Assembly: GCA_036898135.1 (NCBI GenBank)
Contig: CM072526.1
Coordinates: 9,265,187-9,329,186, forward strand
Direction: 5' to 3'
Source of the DNA: Oncomelania hupensis
Taxonomy: Eukaryota; Mollusca; Gastropoda; Littorinimorpha; Pomatiopsidae
DNA: 64,000 bases
Made by a program: the position numbers and the translations under genes. The notes below the pieces were generated by a model. The model was not told the origin of the DNA. It saw nothing but the letters and a program-made list of their open reading frames with translations, and searched no databases. Below are positions 1 through 12,800 of this stretch, piece after piece (the first letter of the stretch is position 1; every line of letters begins with the position of its first letter).

Positions 1-57
1 GAAATCCTTACAGGATATAGGCGCAAATGTACAGAAAACCTTATAGGACGCTAAGAG
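1..57. mobile_element. End of a piggyBac-like element
   Basis: The first 57 bases end GGACGCTAAGAG and are followed by TTAA (58-61). The same terminal motif in reverse (TTAA, then CTCTTGG...CCTATAAGGTTT) starts the element at 32823. The TTAA target and the shared terminus mark one end of a piggyBac-like insertion whose body is left of the window. Confidence 0.65.
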
Positions 58-118
58 TTAAACGATCATCTGTGATGCCTCAATGAACTTCAAGTTACAG
101 GATAGGACAAGATAGGAA
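58..118 (+). mobile_element. 3' tail of RTE-like LINE
   Basis: TTAAACGATCATCTGTGATG followed by a GTTACAGGATAGGACAAGATAGG tail matches the 3' ends of the RTE copies elsewhere (for example 60690-60758). The piggyBac-like element appears to have used the TTAA of this LINE as its target. Confidence 0.7.
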
Positions 119-284
119 AAGCCCCCACAGTCATTGTCATCATCACTTTTACCTATAATCAAACGCGGTATCTTCATTCTCCATGTTTTAGACACCGAAA
201 ATTGGGTCCTAAACTTCCTGATTTAAAAAAATCCTCACGAAAAGACTAAATATTTGGTAATTTTTCCATCATGTAAACAGAAAA

Positions 285-405
285 TCGAACAATGTCCGGT
301 AAAAATTGTAAAGCGATGCATTGGCTAGTTCACAGGAATGAACTGTCCTGCAAAGACTGAGCCTCGCGGGACTGAACGGGCCTTGCCAGCGGCAAGGGAT
401 GAACG
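285..405. repeat. Dispersed repeat shared with 46890-47010
   Basis: Both places hold TTGTCCGG or TGTCCGGTA, then AAAGCGATGCATTG, a CTAGTTC motif and ACGGGCCTTGC. The family is unknown. Nothing else is seen between 118 and 660. Confidence 0.45.
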
Positions 406-699
406 GCCACTTCTCAATGTAGTCTATTTTACATTTCTTTGCCAAAGTAGTGGACAAGGTAGACGCTAATCTACACCGCTTTTCTTTTAGACGACGCCAT
501 CGTTTTTCATTCGTAAAATATTCAAGTTTCTATCAAATACTGAAAAAACTAAATATTCAAGTCTAACACTGAATAACTAAATATTAAAGTCTGTTTCTCA
601 CACTGATTAAACTAAAATATTTAAGTCTGTCTCTAAGCTGATGAAAAGGTAACTTTAAAAAACTAACACATGTGGGATAGAATGAAGGACCACAAGACT

Positions 700-928
700 C
701 ACCACAAGACTCGGTCACAACAAGACTCAGTCACCATAGCACATAATTCAATCACAACATGACATAACTCAATCACCACAGGACATAATTCAGTCACCAC
801 AGGACCTCACTCAGTCACTACAGCACATCACTCAATCACCACAGCACATCACTCAGTCACCATATCACATCACTCGGTCACCACAGCACATCACTCGATC
901 ACCACACACATTACTCAGTCACCACAGG
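700..928. repeat. Minisatellite, about 22-24 bp (CAGTCACCACAGGACATAAT-like)
   Basis: About ten diverged units of CACTCAGTCACCACAGCACAT. The array runs into the last codons and stop of exon 17. Confidence 0.8.
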
Positions 929-1186
929 AGGGATCAGCCACAACACCAAGGTGAGGCACAGACAGCAAGGCATCAGAGATGATGATGTCCTTGTCAGGCA
1001 GAGACGTGTCCACCAGGTGCAAGGAAACCACCTGTTTGGAAATCAGGGACACCACGTCTGTTTCTCCATCGCATCCGGAAATTTTCCTGATTGAGGCGTA
1101 CAAGGTCTTATTGTATGTGCGAGTGGCGAAGGCGTATTTGGCAGCTTCCGACCATCCGCAGTTCCTGTTGCCTGCTGGGATCACCC
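915..1186 (-). CDS. TDRD7: TDRD7-like exon 17 (end of Tudor 3, probable C-terminus)
   Basis: The acceptor TACTGTGCAG joins exon 16 in phase 1, giving HGGVIPAGNRNCGWSEAAKY, with GW.EA..F as in other Tudor linker helices. It continues to VVSLHLVDTSLPDKDIIISD, the closing strands of the domain, and stops at TGA 915-917 after VVADPSCGD. The last codons lie inside a tandem array (700-928), so the C-terminus may have been remodelled by it. A weak internal donor (TTG|GTGTTG near 950) could splice to exons outside the window instead. Confidence 0.85.
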
Positions 1187-3308
1187 CTGCACAGTAGACC
1201 AAACACAGTTATAATTACACTAGGCTTCCGTGATAACACTAAATACTTCCATAAAACACAGTGTATTCTTCAGCATGGAGCAATCGTTTTTATGCTTCAG
1301 AAATAATAAATTGTATAGCAGTAAGTGATAGACTATTAAAATTCTCTCCAACAGGATATGATAAACTACTTCACCAATGAGAGATTTATGTAAACAGTCA
1401 CATGGAGATTTGGGTAAATAGTCACATAGAGATTTAAGTAAAGAGTCACATGGAGATTTAGGTAAATAGTAAAACAGAGATTTAGGTAAAGAGATTGAGG
1501 TAAAGATTAGTCACAGAGACATTTAGCTAAAGAGTACACACAGAGATTTCGCTAAAGAGTAGTCACAGAGACATTTAGCTAAAGAGTAGACAGAGATTTA
1601 GCTAAAGAATAGACAGAGATTAGCTAAAGAGTAAACAGAGATTTAGCTAAAGAGTAGACACAGAGATTTAGCTAAAGAATAGACACAGAATATTCAGGTA
1701 AAGAGTAGTGACAGAGAGATTTAGCCCTGTATACTGCAGAGCACTTGCTACAGGACGATAATTTGCTACAGTGCAAAAACCCCAGACCGACAGCTAAAGG
1801 TCGCGTCGATAGACACCCAACTCCCTGCTGAGGCCTATTGTGAGGCGCAATAAATGATATTGTCGCCAGGCTGGAAGCCTCACTTTTCAGTCGTTCTCAC
1901 CGTTTCCTGTGGTATCTAAGGGGAGTAAACCAGTTCAGTGTGATAGGTGCTAGGATATTTTAATGCGTATACAATAAATTGTTGATAATGCTCTAACCTT
2001 TTACCGATGCATCACACTCATAAAGGGCCTCGCTTTGCGTGTTTGTAATACAATCAATTGTAGTAGGGATATTTTGTGAAGTTTGCTTCTGTACACATTT
2101 TTATTAGACCCTCTGACTTGTAAAATTGCCCTATGTGGATAAATAAAGTTGTATTGAATTGAATTGAACTGGTGGGAAATTTTTTTCATCAGAAAAAAAT
2201 ATTGATTTGAGAGTTAGGATTTTTTGTTGGCCTTTATTACTTTATATTGAACATAGATAAGCATACCAAATAAAAGAGTATATTGAACATAGATAAGCAT
2301 ACCAAATAAAAGAGTATATTGAACATAGATAAGCATACCAAATAAAAGAGTATATTGAACATAGATAAGCATACCAAATAAAAGAGTATATTGAACATAG
2401 ATAAGCATACCAAATAAAAGAGTATGTTTGCAAAACTAACAAAGTAATAATATGGCCACTTAAATTCTTTTTTTTAGTTTTTAGTTTAACTCTTTCCCTG
2501 CCAGGCATGTTTCCACGTTTGTGCCAGACATTTCTCTGGCACCGGAAAGAAAGTTCAGTACCTTAGGCATTTAAGCTACTGTTCTTTCAATAATAGTTGT
2601 TAAATAGACATATTTCATATCAAATTAAAGGTAAAAGAGTGAAGAATAAGAAAAAAAACCACAAAAATGTTAATTTGATTATGTTATTGAAATATGTGTT
2701 TTGAAAGCATGTTGATCTTTTTGAAATGATAAAATAAAATAAAAAATATTTCTACATACCACAGTGATAAAACAAATCTGGAGGAATAATTCCAATCACT
2801 GAATCAGCTTCACAAACCAGCAAGAAAATTTATTTAGGATCAAAAAACACTTTACAGTTTGAAATTATATTGATTATTAGCACAGAGTTTGACACACTGT
2901 CGATTGTGCCCATCACTATGCTTAGTAAAATGCACAATAAACACTCTAAAAACGAATCAATTTGAAGAAAAAAAGCGCCTGTCGATCGAGAACGAAAGTA
3001 GAAAGAGTTATCTCTCTTTGGTTAAAATAAAACTTGGATTGGACTGCGCAAAAAACCGGAAAAAAATGGAATACTGAACTCGACGATATATCGTCGATTG
3101 GCACAAACATGGCGGCTCAGATCGACGATATATCGTCGATTGGCAGGGAAAGAGTTAATCTGTTGAGTTTTCAACCAAGTGACCGATGGAGTAACTTCCC
3201 CCAACATGAGATTTCAGAGACTGTAAGCCAATAATTGGGCTGGAGGTTAACGGGTCACACAAAGATTTAACTACACCACCCAAACACTATTTCTCTTTAC
3301 AGTCATAA

Positions 3309-3399
<91 letters not shown>

Positions 3400-6300
3400 C
3401 CCTTATTCCACCTTTTTCTGGTAGGCAAAATTCATCAGACAACTGATGCCTGAAAGCTGCCATGCCAGTGTGACCAGTAATAAGTGTGCTCATCAATGTA
3501 CCTCTATCTAGAGGGCAAAACGCTGATAGCCTACCATGCCATCACTACTATACTATACTATATATTATACTATACTATACATTACTATACTATACACTAT
3601 AAACTATACAATACTATATTATACTATACTATAATACACTATACTATACTATACTATACTATATTATACCATACCATACCATACCATACTATACTACACT
3701 ACACTATACTATACTATATTATATTATGATGATAGTCTATTTGTACAACGCAATAAATTCATCATGTGTTATGCTGGCATGTGTTTTCTTATTTCCCAAA
3801 TATGGAATCCCAACTGTAAAAACATAGTTACCATGAAGGCACGCCCTATATGCAGGGAAGGGCATCATGGTCCAGAAAAGTTTGGGCAGAAAGAACAGGT
3901 TCTTGGCTTCTATCATGACGTGGTGACAATAGTCTGGCAGTAGCATGTGCAGCTGTTGGCAAAACAATGAGTGACATTACTACAAACAACTGGTCTTTAA
4001 CATGTGTAGCTGTGGTCACAACAATGTGGGACATTACTATAAACAACTGGTCTTTAACATGTGTAGCTGTGGTCACAACAATGTGGGACATTACTACAAC
4101 TACAAATAACTGGTCTTGAACATTATTATTATTTTGTGTCAGTAACATGTACCAGTAGCTGTGGTCACAATTTATGCCATCGCTACATCAGTTGATGGTG
4201 GCAAATGAAAGAAAATCTTATTAAATAATGTACACAGACAACAGCAGCATCTAAATATTATAACAACTACCACTACTAAATAAATACATAAATGGGTAAA
4301 ACACTGAGCCCTAACCAAATGAATCCTGTCTCATCAAGCTTCGTAGTAGATGCTTTAGGTGCCGTGCCAGCAGTTAGGGCTGTTGATTGTGATTATGCCA
4401 TTTAGTGTGATCTGCTGGTAGTGTTTCACTTCTACTTGTACAACTATATTGTTACTGTTCCTCAAGTCAAGTCAAGACACTTTATTACCCAATGAATTCA
4501 AAATACATAGGATTTCATCTTGATGATGTAAGCCATTCAATCACTCTACAACAACAAACATGCTTCCACTGGACATTAAGACCTTGAATGATCTAAGAGA
4601 AAAAGTTGTTTTAAGAAGTAAACTATGCATGCCCACACACCCACACACACTCTCTCATACACAATTCTATAAATGGAGGCATAATCACCATATAATGTGC
4701 ATTAAAACATCAAAAAATTCTGCAAAACTCATGCTGTTGTTGTTGCAAACTGGTGTTGCGAGAGTCAGAAAGTGTTTTATCAAAGCAAACTATCTGTGAC
4801 CTATTGATCAGAAAATCAGTTATTCAGAGAATAAGTTTTGGATGAACTTTGAACTTCATAAGCTTCGAAGCCATCAGATGAGGTTGAATCGTGTTAAACG
4901 CAGATGAAAAATCAACCCAAAAAATTGGAACAACTGAGCCTTTTTTTTCTAAATGAGTGTGGGCATTGCTGAATATGTCCAGTGTTCGTCACTGGATCTG
5001 TTTTTTTGGTATGCGAATTGGTTATATAGAATTTAGTCGATCTATTGCCAATTTGGTATTGTGCCACAGTGAAGTACTCACCAAGTTCTCCATGCGCTTG
5101 AGAAAGATGGCTCTGTAGTACACACCGTCAGAACAGGCCATGTACAGGTGGTTGGGGATAGGGTCTGGTACACATGGAGGCGGGTCCTGGCCTTGTTGCA
5201 GCGCCTGTGACACAAGACAAGCCCACTGAGCATGTTGCATTAACATCAATGTTAGTGCTGTAGCATTCCAATCATCCATCAACACCCCCACCAACTATCA
5301 TCATCATAAATTAACATCATCACCACCACCATCATCATCACCAAAACCACCACCATTTATTATCTATCATCTTCATCACCAGCATCAACCATCATCATTC
5401 ATCCATCAATATCATCAATTAATATCATCATCATCATCATCATCAATCAATATCATCATCATCCATCATCATTGATCACAATCACCAAGGTTAAGATAAG
5501 ACTCCTTGTAATGAAAGTACTTTGTCACACAAGGCATGTTGGTGTTAATGTGTCCGTCTAAACGGTGTTTGTGTCTTTGTCTCAGGGAAAAAGTGACATA
5601 TGAGTAATTTTTATAGCTTTGTTGTACAGCATGGCAACATATCAACACCCACACAACACGACCTACAACATGACAACACCCACCTAACACAACCTACAAC
5701 ATGACAACACTCACATAACAACCTACAACACTAACATAACACAACCTACAATGCCCACATAACACAACCTACAACACCCACATAACACAACCTACAACAC
5801 CCACATAACACAACCTACAACACCCACATAACACATCCTACAACACCCACATAACACAACCTACAACACCCACATAACACAACCTACAACACCCACATAA
5901 CACAACCTACAACACCCACATAACAACCTACAACACCCACATAACACATCCTACAACACCTACATAACACATCCTACAACACCCACATAACAACCTACAA
6001 CACCCACATAACACATCCTACAACACCCACATAACACATCCTACAACACCCACATAACACATCCTACAACACCCACATAACACATCCTACAACACCCACA
6101 TAACACATCCTACAACACCCACATAACAACCTACAACACCCACATAACACATCCTACAACACCCACATAACACATCCTACAACACCCACATAACACATCC
6201 TACAACACCCACATAACAACCTACAACACCCACATAACAACCTACAACACCCACATAACAACCTACAACACCCACATAACACATCCTACAACACCAACAT

Positions 6301-9300
6301 AACACAACCTACAACACCCACATAACACAACCTACAACACCCACATAACACAGCCTACAACACCCACATAACACAGCCTACAACACCCACATAACACATC
6401 CTACAACACCCACATAACACATCCTACAACACCAACATAACACAACCTACAACACCAACATAACACAGCCTACAACACCCACATAACACAACCTACAACA
6501 CCCACACAACACATCCTACAACACCCACATAACACATCCTATAACACCCACATAATACAACCTACAACACCCACATAACACAACCTACAACACCCACATA
6601 ACACATCCTACAACACCTACATAACACATCCTACAACACCCACATAACAACCTACAACACCCACATAACACATCCTACAACACCCACATAACACATCCTA
6701 CAACACCCACATAACACATCCTACAACACCCACATAACACATCCTACAACACCCACATAACAACCTACAACACCCACATAACAACCTACAACACCCACAT
6801 AACAACCTACAACACCCACATAACACATCCTACAACACCAACATAACACAACCTACAACACCCACATAACACAACCTACAACACCCACATAACACAGCCT
6901 ACAACACCCACATAACACAGCCTACAACACCCACATAACACATCCTACAACACCCACATAACACATCCTACAACACCAACATAACACAACCTACAACACC
7001 CACATAACACAGCCTACAACACCCACATAACACAACCTACAACACCCACACAACACATCCTACAACACCCACATAACACATCCTATAACACCCACATAAT
7101 ACAACCTACAACACCCACATAACACAACCTACAACACACACATAACACAACCTACAACACACACATAACACATAACCCACATAACACATCCTACAAAACC
7201 CACATAACACAACCTGCAACACCCATATAACACAACCTACAACACCCACAAAACACATCCTACAACACCAACATAACACATCCTACAACATCCACATAAC
7301 ACATCATTTAACACCCACATAACACAACCTTAAACACCCACATAATGCAACCTACAACACCCATATAACATCCTACGACACCCACATAACACATTCAACA
7401 ACACCCACATAATGCAACCTACAACACCCACATAACACAACCTACAACACCCATATAACACATCTTACAACACTCATGTACCACAACACCCACATAACAC
7501 AACCCACCCTACAACACCCACATAACACAACCTACAACACCCACATAACTGATAACACATCCTTCAACACTAACACAGTGATGTTGCTAGAAATTTTCAG
7601 CTTAGGCCATTTGGCCGATTCAATCACAAACCTTTAGGACATTTTGAAAATCTTTAAGCCATCATTTTGACTTACAAAATGTTGCAATACCACACACAGA
7701 ATACTGAGGAAAAAAGTTTAACTTACATTTATTAACAACAAAACAATATAAAACTTGATTAAATGATTAGAATGGATGACTAATAAACTCTTCAACTGAA
7801 CTGTTAACTTAGGTGAATCCCTGATGCAAACACATAAAACAAAAACAAAAAAACAACAAAAGTAGAATTTATTGGCATGACACCTGACATTACTAGTCAT
7901 GTCCCTCAATCTCTGAAGACAGGATTCTAGGTTTAAACTTTGAACCTTTCTGAGTTTAGCCATTCTCTTCCTCTTTAAAGGATGGGAATACAAAGCCTAC
8001 CATTTGTGGATTGTAGCAAAACAAGAATACAAAGCATACCATTTGTGTATTATAGCAGGTTGGGAATAAAAAACCTACCATTTGTGGATTGTAGCAGGAT
8101 GGGAATACAAAACCTATAGTTTGTGAATAGTAGGAGGATGGGAATACCTACCATTTGTGCATTGTAGCAAAGGGAAGACAAAATTTACCATTTATAGACT
8201 GTGGCAAGATGAGAATACAAAACCTACTATTTGTGGACTGTAGCAAGATGTGAATACAAAATGTACCATGTGTGGATAGAACTAGTAGCACGATGGGAAT
8301 ACAAAACTTACCATTTGTGGATTGTAGTGGAGGTTCAGCTGTTTCATCAGGTCTTCCAGTTTGATGTGGTTCTCATGACGGATGATCTGAAAAAATGTAC
8401 AGCATAGCAACATATCAACACCCACACAACACAATCTACAACATGACAACATCCACATAACACCATCTACAACATGACAACACCCACATAACACAATCTA
8501 CAACATGACAAACACCTACATAACACAACCTACAACATGACAACACCCACATAACACAACCTACAACATGACAACACCCACATAACACTATCTACAACAT
8601 GACAACACCCACATAACACAATCTACAACATGACAACACCCACATAACACAACCTACAACATGACAACACCCACTTATCACAACCTACAACATGACAACA
8701 CCCACATAACACAATCTACAACATGACAACACCCACATAACATTGCCTACAAGACAACACCCACATAACACAATCTACAACATGACAATACCCACACAAC
8801 ATCCATCTATTGTCGTAGAAGTGGTTAGATCCGACACAAACCATCACTTGTAAAGCTACTATAGTCCTACTGTTGAAGTGGTTAGGTGTGACTCAAACCA
8901 TCATTTATAAAGCTACTATAGTCCTACTGTTGAAGTGGTTAGGTGTGACTCAAACCATCATTTATAAAGCTACTGTAGTCTTACTGTTGAAGTGGTTAGG
9001 TGTGACTCAAACCATCATTTATAAAGCTACTATAGTCCTACTGTTGAAGTGGTTAGGTGTGACTCAAACCATCACTTGTAAAGCTACTGTAGTCTTACTG
9101 TTGAAGTGGTTAGGTGTGACTCAAACCATCATTTATAAAGCTACTGTAGTCTTACTGTTGAAGTGGTTAGGTGTGACTCAAACCATCACTTGTAAAGCTA
9201 CTGTAGTCTTACTGTTGAAGTGGTTAGGTGTGACTCAAACCATCATTTATAAAGCTACTGTAGTCTTACTGTTGAAGTGGTTAGGCGTGACTCAAACCAT

Positions 9301-9791
9301 CATTTATAAAGCTACTGTAGTCTTACTGTTGAAGTGGTTAGGTGTGACTCAAACCATCATTTATAAAGCTACTGTAGTCTTACTGTTGAAGTGGTTAGGC
9401 GTGACTCAAACCATCATTTATAAAGCTACTGTAGTCTTACTGTTGAAGTGGTTAGGTGTGACTCAAACCATCATTTATAAAGCTACTGTTGTCTTACTGT
9501 TGAAGTGGTTAGGTGTGACTCAAACCATCATTTATAAAGCTACTGTAGTCTTACTGTTGAAGTGGTTAGGTGTGACTCAAACCATCATTTTTAAAGCTAC
9601 TGTTGTCTTACTGTTGAAGTGGTTAGGTGTGACTCAAACCATCATTTATAAAGCTACTGTAGTCTTACTGTTGAAGTGGTTAGGTGTGACTCAAACCATC
9701 ATTTATAAAGCTACTGTAGTCTTACTGTTGAAGTGGTTAGGTGTGACACAAACCATCACTTGTAAACCAATGTAGTCCTACTGTTCAAGTG

Positions 9792-9844
<53 letters not shown>

Positions 9845-12800
9845 AGGATGCTATATATATACGCGCCTTTACCCAAATCAATCAGGCTCAAAGCGCGGCG
9901 ATCTATACCAACATACACGCACACCTGTCTCATCCACCCTCACACACACCAAATACACATCCATCACTCAAACAGGTGGTGTAAAGGCAGGAAGGCTATT
10001 AAAAGACGGAAAGAAAATCGAATTTTTATTTTTGAAATTTTTATATTGACTGCGTCCTGTACCATTATTGAAGGGAGGGAGGGAGGAAACAGGAGTGCCC
10101 GGAGAAAACCCTTGGTGACCTTAATAGTCTCGTACCTAAGTCACATACGTTCGCCCCTTGCGGGAATCGAACCCGCAACCTTCGGCATAGGAAACCGGCG
10201 ACTTATCCACTGCGCCACGATGCCACCCCGGTTGGATGCGACTCAAACCATCACTTGTAAACCAATGTAGTCCCCCACTGTTGAAGTGGGAGCCTGGAGC
10301 TAGATCATGCATCAGCCAGTACTTTGAGCTCTTGAGTTAGATCCTGCATCAGCCAGTACCTTGAGCTCTTGAGCTAGATCCTGCATCAGCCAGTACTTTG
10401 AGCTCTTGAGCTAGATCCTGCATCAGCCAGTACTTTGAGCTCTTGAGCTAGATCCAGCATCAGCCAGTACCTTGAGCTCTTGAGCTAGATCCTGCATCAG
10501 CCAGTACTTTGAGCTCTTGAGTTAGATCCTGCATCAGCCAGTACCTTGAGCTCTTGAGCTAGATCCTGCATCAGCCAGTACTTTGAGCTCTTGAGCTAGA
10601 TCCTGCATCAGCCAGTACTTTGAGCTCTTGAGCTAGATCCAGCATCAGCCAGTACTTTGAGCTCTTGAGCTAGATCCAGCATCAGCCAGTACTTTGAGCT
10701 CTTGAGCTAGATCCAGCATCAGCCAGTACTTTGAGCTCTTGAGCTAGATCCAGCATCAGCCAGTACTTTGAGCTCTTGAGCTAGATCCAGCATCAGCCAG
10801 TACTTTGAGCTCTTGAGCTAGATCCAGCATCAGCCAGTACTTTGAGCTCTTGAGCTAGATCCAGCATCAGCCAGTACTTTGAGCTCTTGAGCTAGATCCA
10901 GCATCAGCCAGTACTTTGAGCTCTTGAGCTAGATCCAGCATCAGCCAGTACTTTGAGCTCTTGAGCTAGATCCAGCATCAGCCAGTACTTTGAGCTCTTG
11001 AGCTAGATCCAGCATCAGCCAGTACTTTGAGCTCTTGAGCTGAAAAAGCACTAAATAACAAGGAACAATTAAAGAACTATAATGTGTATAGATGTACAGC
11101 ATCACAAAGGCTGCTGTAGTGTAAATGTCAGAGCTATATCTAATACGCCCATATTGATGCAATAAGTAAACACAGTGACAGCCCACTTACCACAAAATTG
11201 GAGGGACTAACCACGGACTGCACAAAGACGGCGAAGAAATCTTTGGGTTTGGGTGGAGGCGAGCGAGAGGGAAGAGGCCAAGTGTTGTAGGTAACACACA
11301 GCGGGTCACTGGTGCTGGGTGCAGTCTCATTCTTATGCACAGCACTGCCCATCTGCCAGGTAAGGGTGAAATCCCCACTACTTGACAGTGTAGGGAGGGA
11401 GGAGGTGGTAGTTTTAGGCTCCAGCCTATCTGCAACCTCTCCCACTGCTGTTGTGTTAGCAGCGCCCTCTCCTGTACCGACACCAGCTCTGGACCCCACA
11501 CCATTAGATTTGTAAGTGCTATCCACATAGTTTGGATATGGAGGCAGGTCTGTTGTTTGCTGGCTGTCCTCTGTCTGGGTGCCTTCTGTCAGCGTCAGTC
11601 GTTTAGTCACTGTGCTCAGAGGTTCCGTGTCCACCGACTCTATTGCCTTAGCACAGTCTGATCGAAGTGGGCTCACGACGACTGAGCCATGGTCGGAGCT
11701 GGAGTCACTGGTGCTGGGGCAGAACGAGGTGAAATCCACCTCGATGCCTTTTTCTCGCACCAGGCACTTGGCGATCTCTTCGTTGATGTTGATGTCATCC
11801 TCTCCATGCGTGTCAAACAACATCACAGTCAGAGGGTCGCTGCAACAGTAACAAATATACAATATCACAATCAGGGGGTCACTGCAACAGAAATATACAA
11901 CATCACAGTCATTGATTGATTGATTGATTGATTGTTGCTTTAGGTCCAGCGGACTCTTCCGAGCCAAATCAGGACCGCATCACAGTCATGGGGTTGCTGC
12001 AACAGTAACAAATATACATCACACTCAGGAGGTCGCTGAAACAGTAACAAAAATACAACATCACAATCAGGAGGTCACTGCAACAATAAAGAGATTTCTT
12101 TTATATAGTGCACTTACAAGCTCAGAGAGCTTCTCAAGGCGCTGGCCCGTAATATCCAGCAATTACAAAATAGTTTGCTGAAGTCAGGATTCGAACCCAC
12201 GTCGCCCAAGACGCACTTACACAAGTCGTGCGCTCTGACCACTGAGCTATCCCTGCCGCCGTATAACAAATATACAACATCACAATCAGGAGGTCGCTGC
12301 AACAGTAACTGTCGCGTCACCCGCGACGTTCAGCTCAAACAGCGAGTGAGGGGATAGAACCTCAAACAAAAGAAACTAACACAAAATGCCAGATGAACAA
12401 TCACACTCTTTTATTCAACAAACAAACACGCATACACAGGATAATGGGATACTAAACCACCCTCAACCCCTATCAAGACCCCCAACCCAGTACCTACTGA
12501 ACAATTACCTCCCTTGTCTAACCCGGAATCCCAGAAATGTACACAAACAAAATGCCCACAACAATATGCAACAACAGCAATAAACAAATTAATTTAAGAT
12601 AACTGCAATTCCCAAACGAATAAACAATTCAGCACATCTTAGAAGTTCAATGGTATTGAGTAAGTCAGCTTTATGGTTTAGTGTCACAACTTGTAACTCA
12701 ACAGTCTCTTAACTGAGCTCAGAATAACCTATAGTAGTTGATCACTGAAGAATGGGTATATGTTTAGGTGCGTGAATGCGAATCTGTATGTGTGTCGGTG

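Larger units (their letters stand above)
11820..12309. repeat. 42-bp minisatellite carrying exon 13 acceptor (left part)
   Basis: Units combine CATCACAGTCAGGGGGTCAC and TGCAACAGTAACAAATATAC. On the minus strand each is a copy of the exon 13 acceptor (TTACTGTTGCAG) plus the first 20 coding bases. The array is interrupted by a CAAT-tailed fragment, a SINE and a solo LTR, and continues at 14288. Confidence 0.93.

Noticed and set aside
979..1197. Plus-strand coding exon with CAAG|GTGAGG donor near 950
   Set aside because: The minus strand codes a clear Tudor segment in phase with exon 16; the plus frame has no domain.
3539..3729. Tyrosine-rich small protein
   Set aside because: Pentanucleotide microsatellite.
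5640..7560. CRISPR-like repeat array
   Set aside because: Units are contiguous without unique spacers and the genome is an animal's; it is a minisatellite.
8873..9775. 300-codon open frame on the plus strand
   Set aside because: It is the 57-bp minisatellite read through; the period is a multiple of three and there are no coding signals around it.
10153..10228. tRNA gene
   Set aside because: A- and B-box-like parts exist but the acceptor stem does not pair and a SINE body and tail follow.
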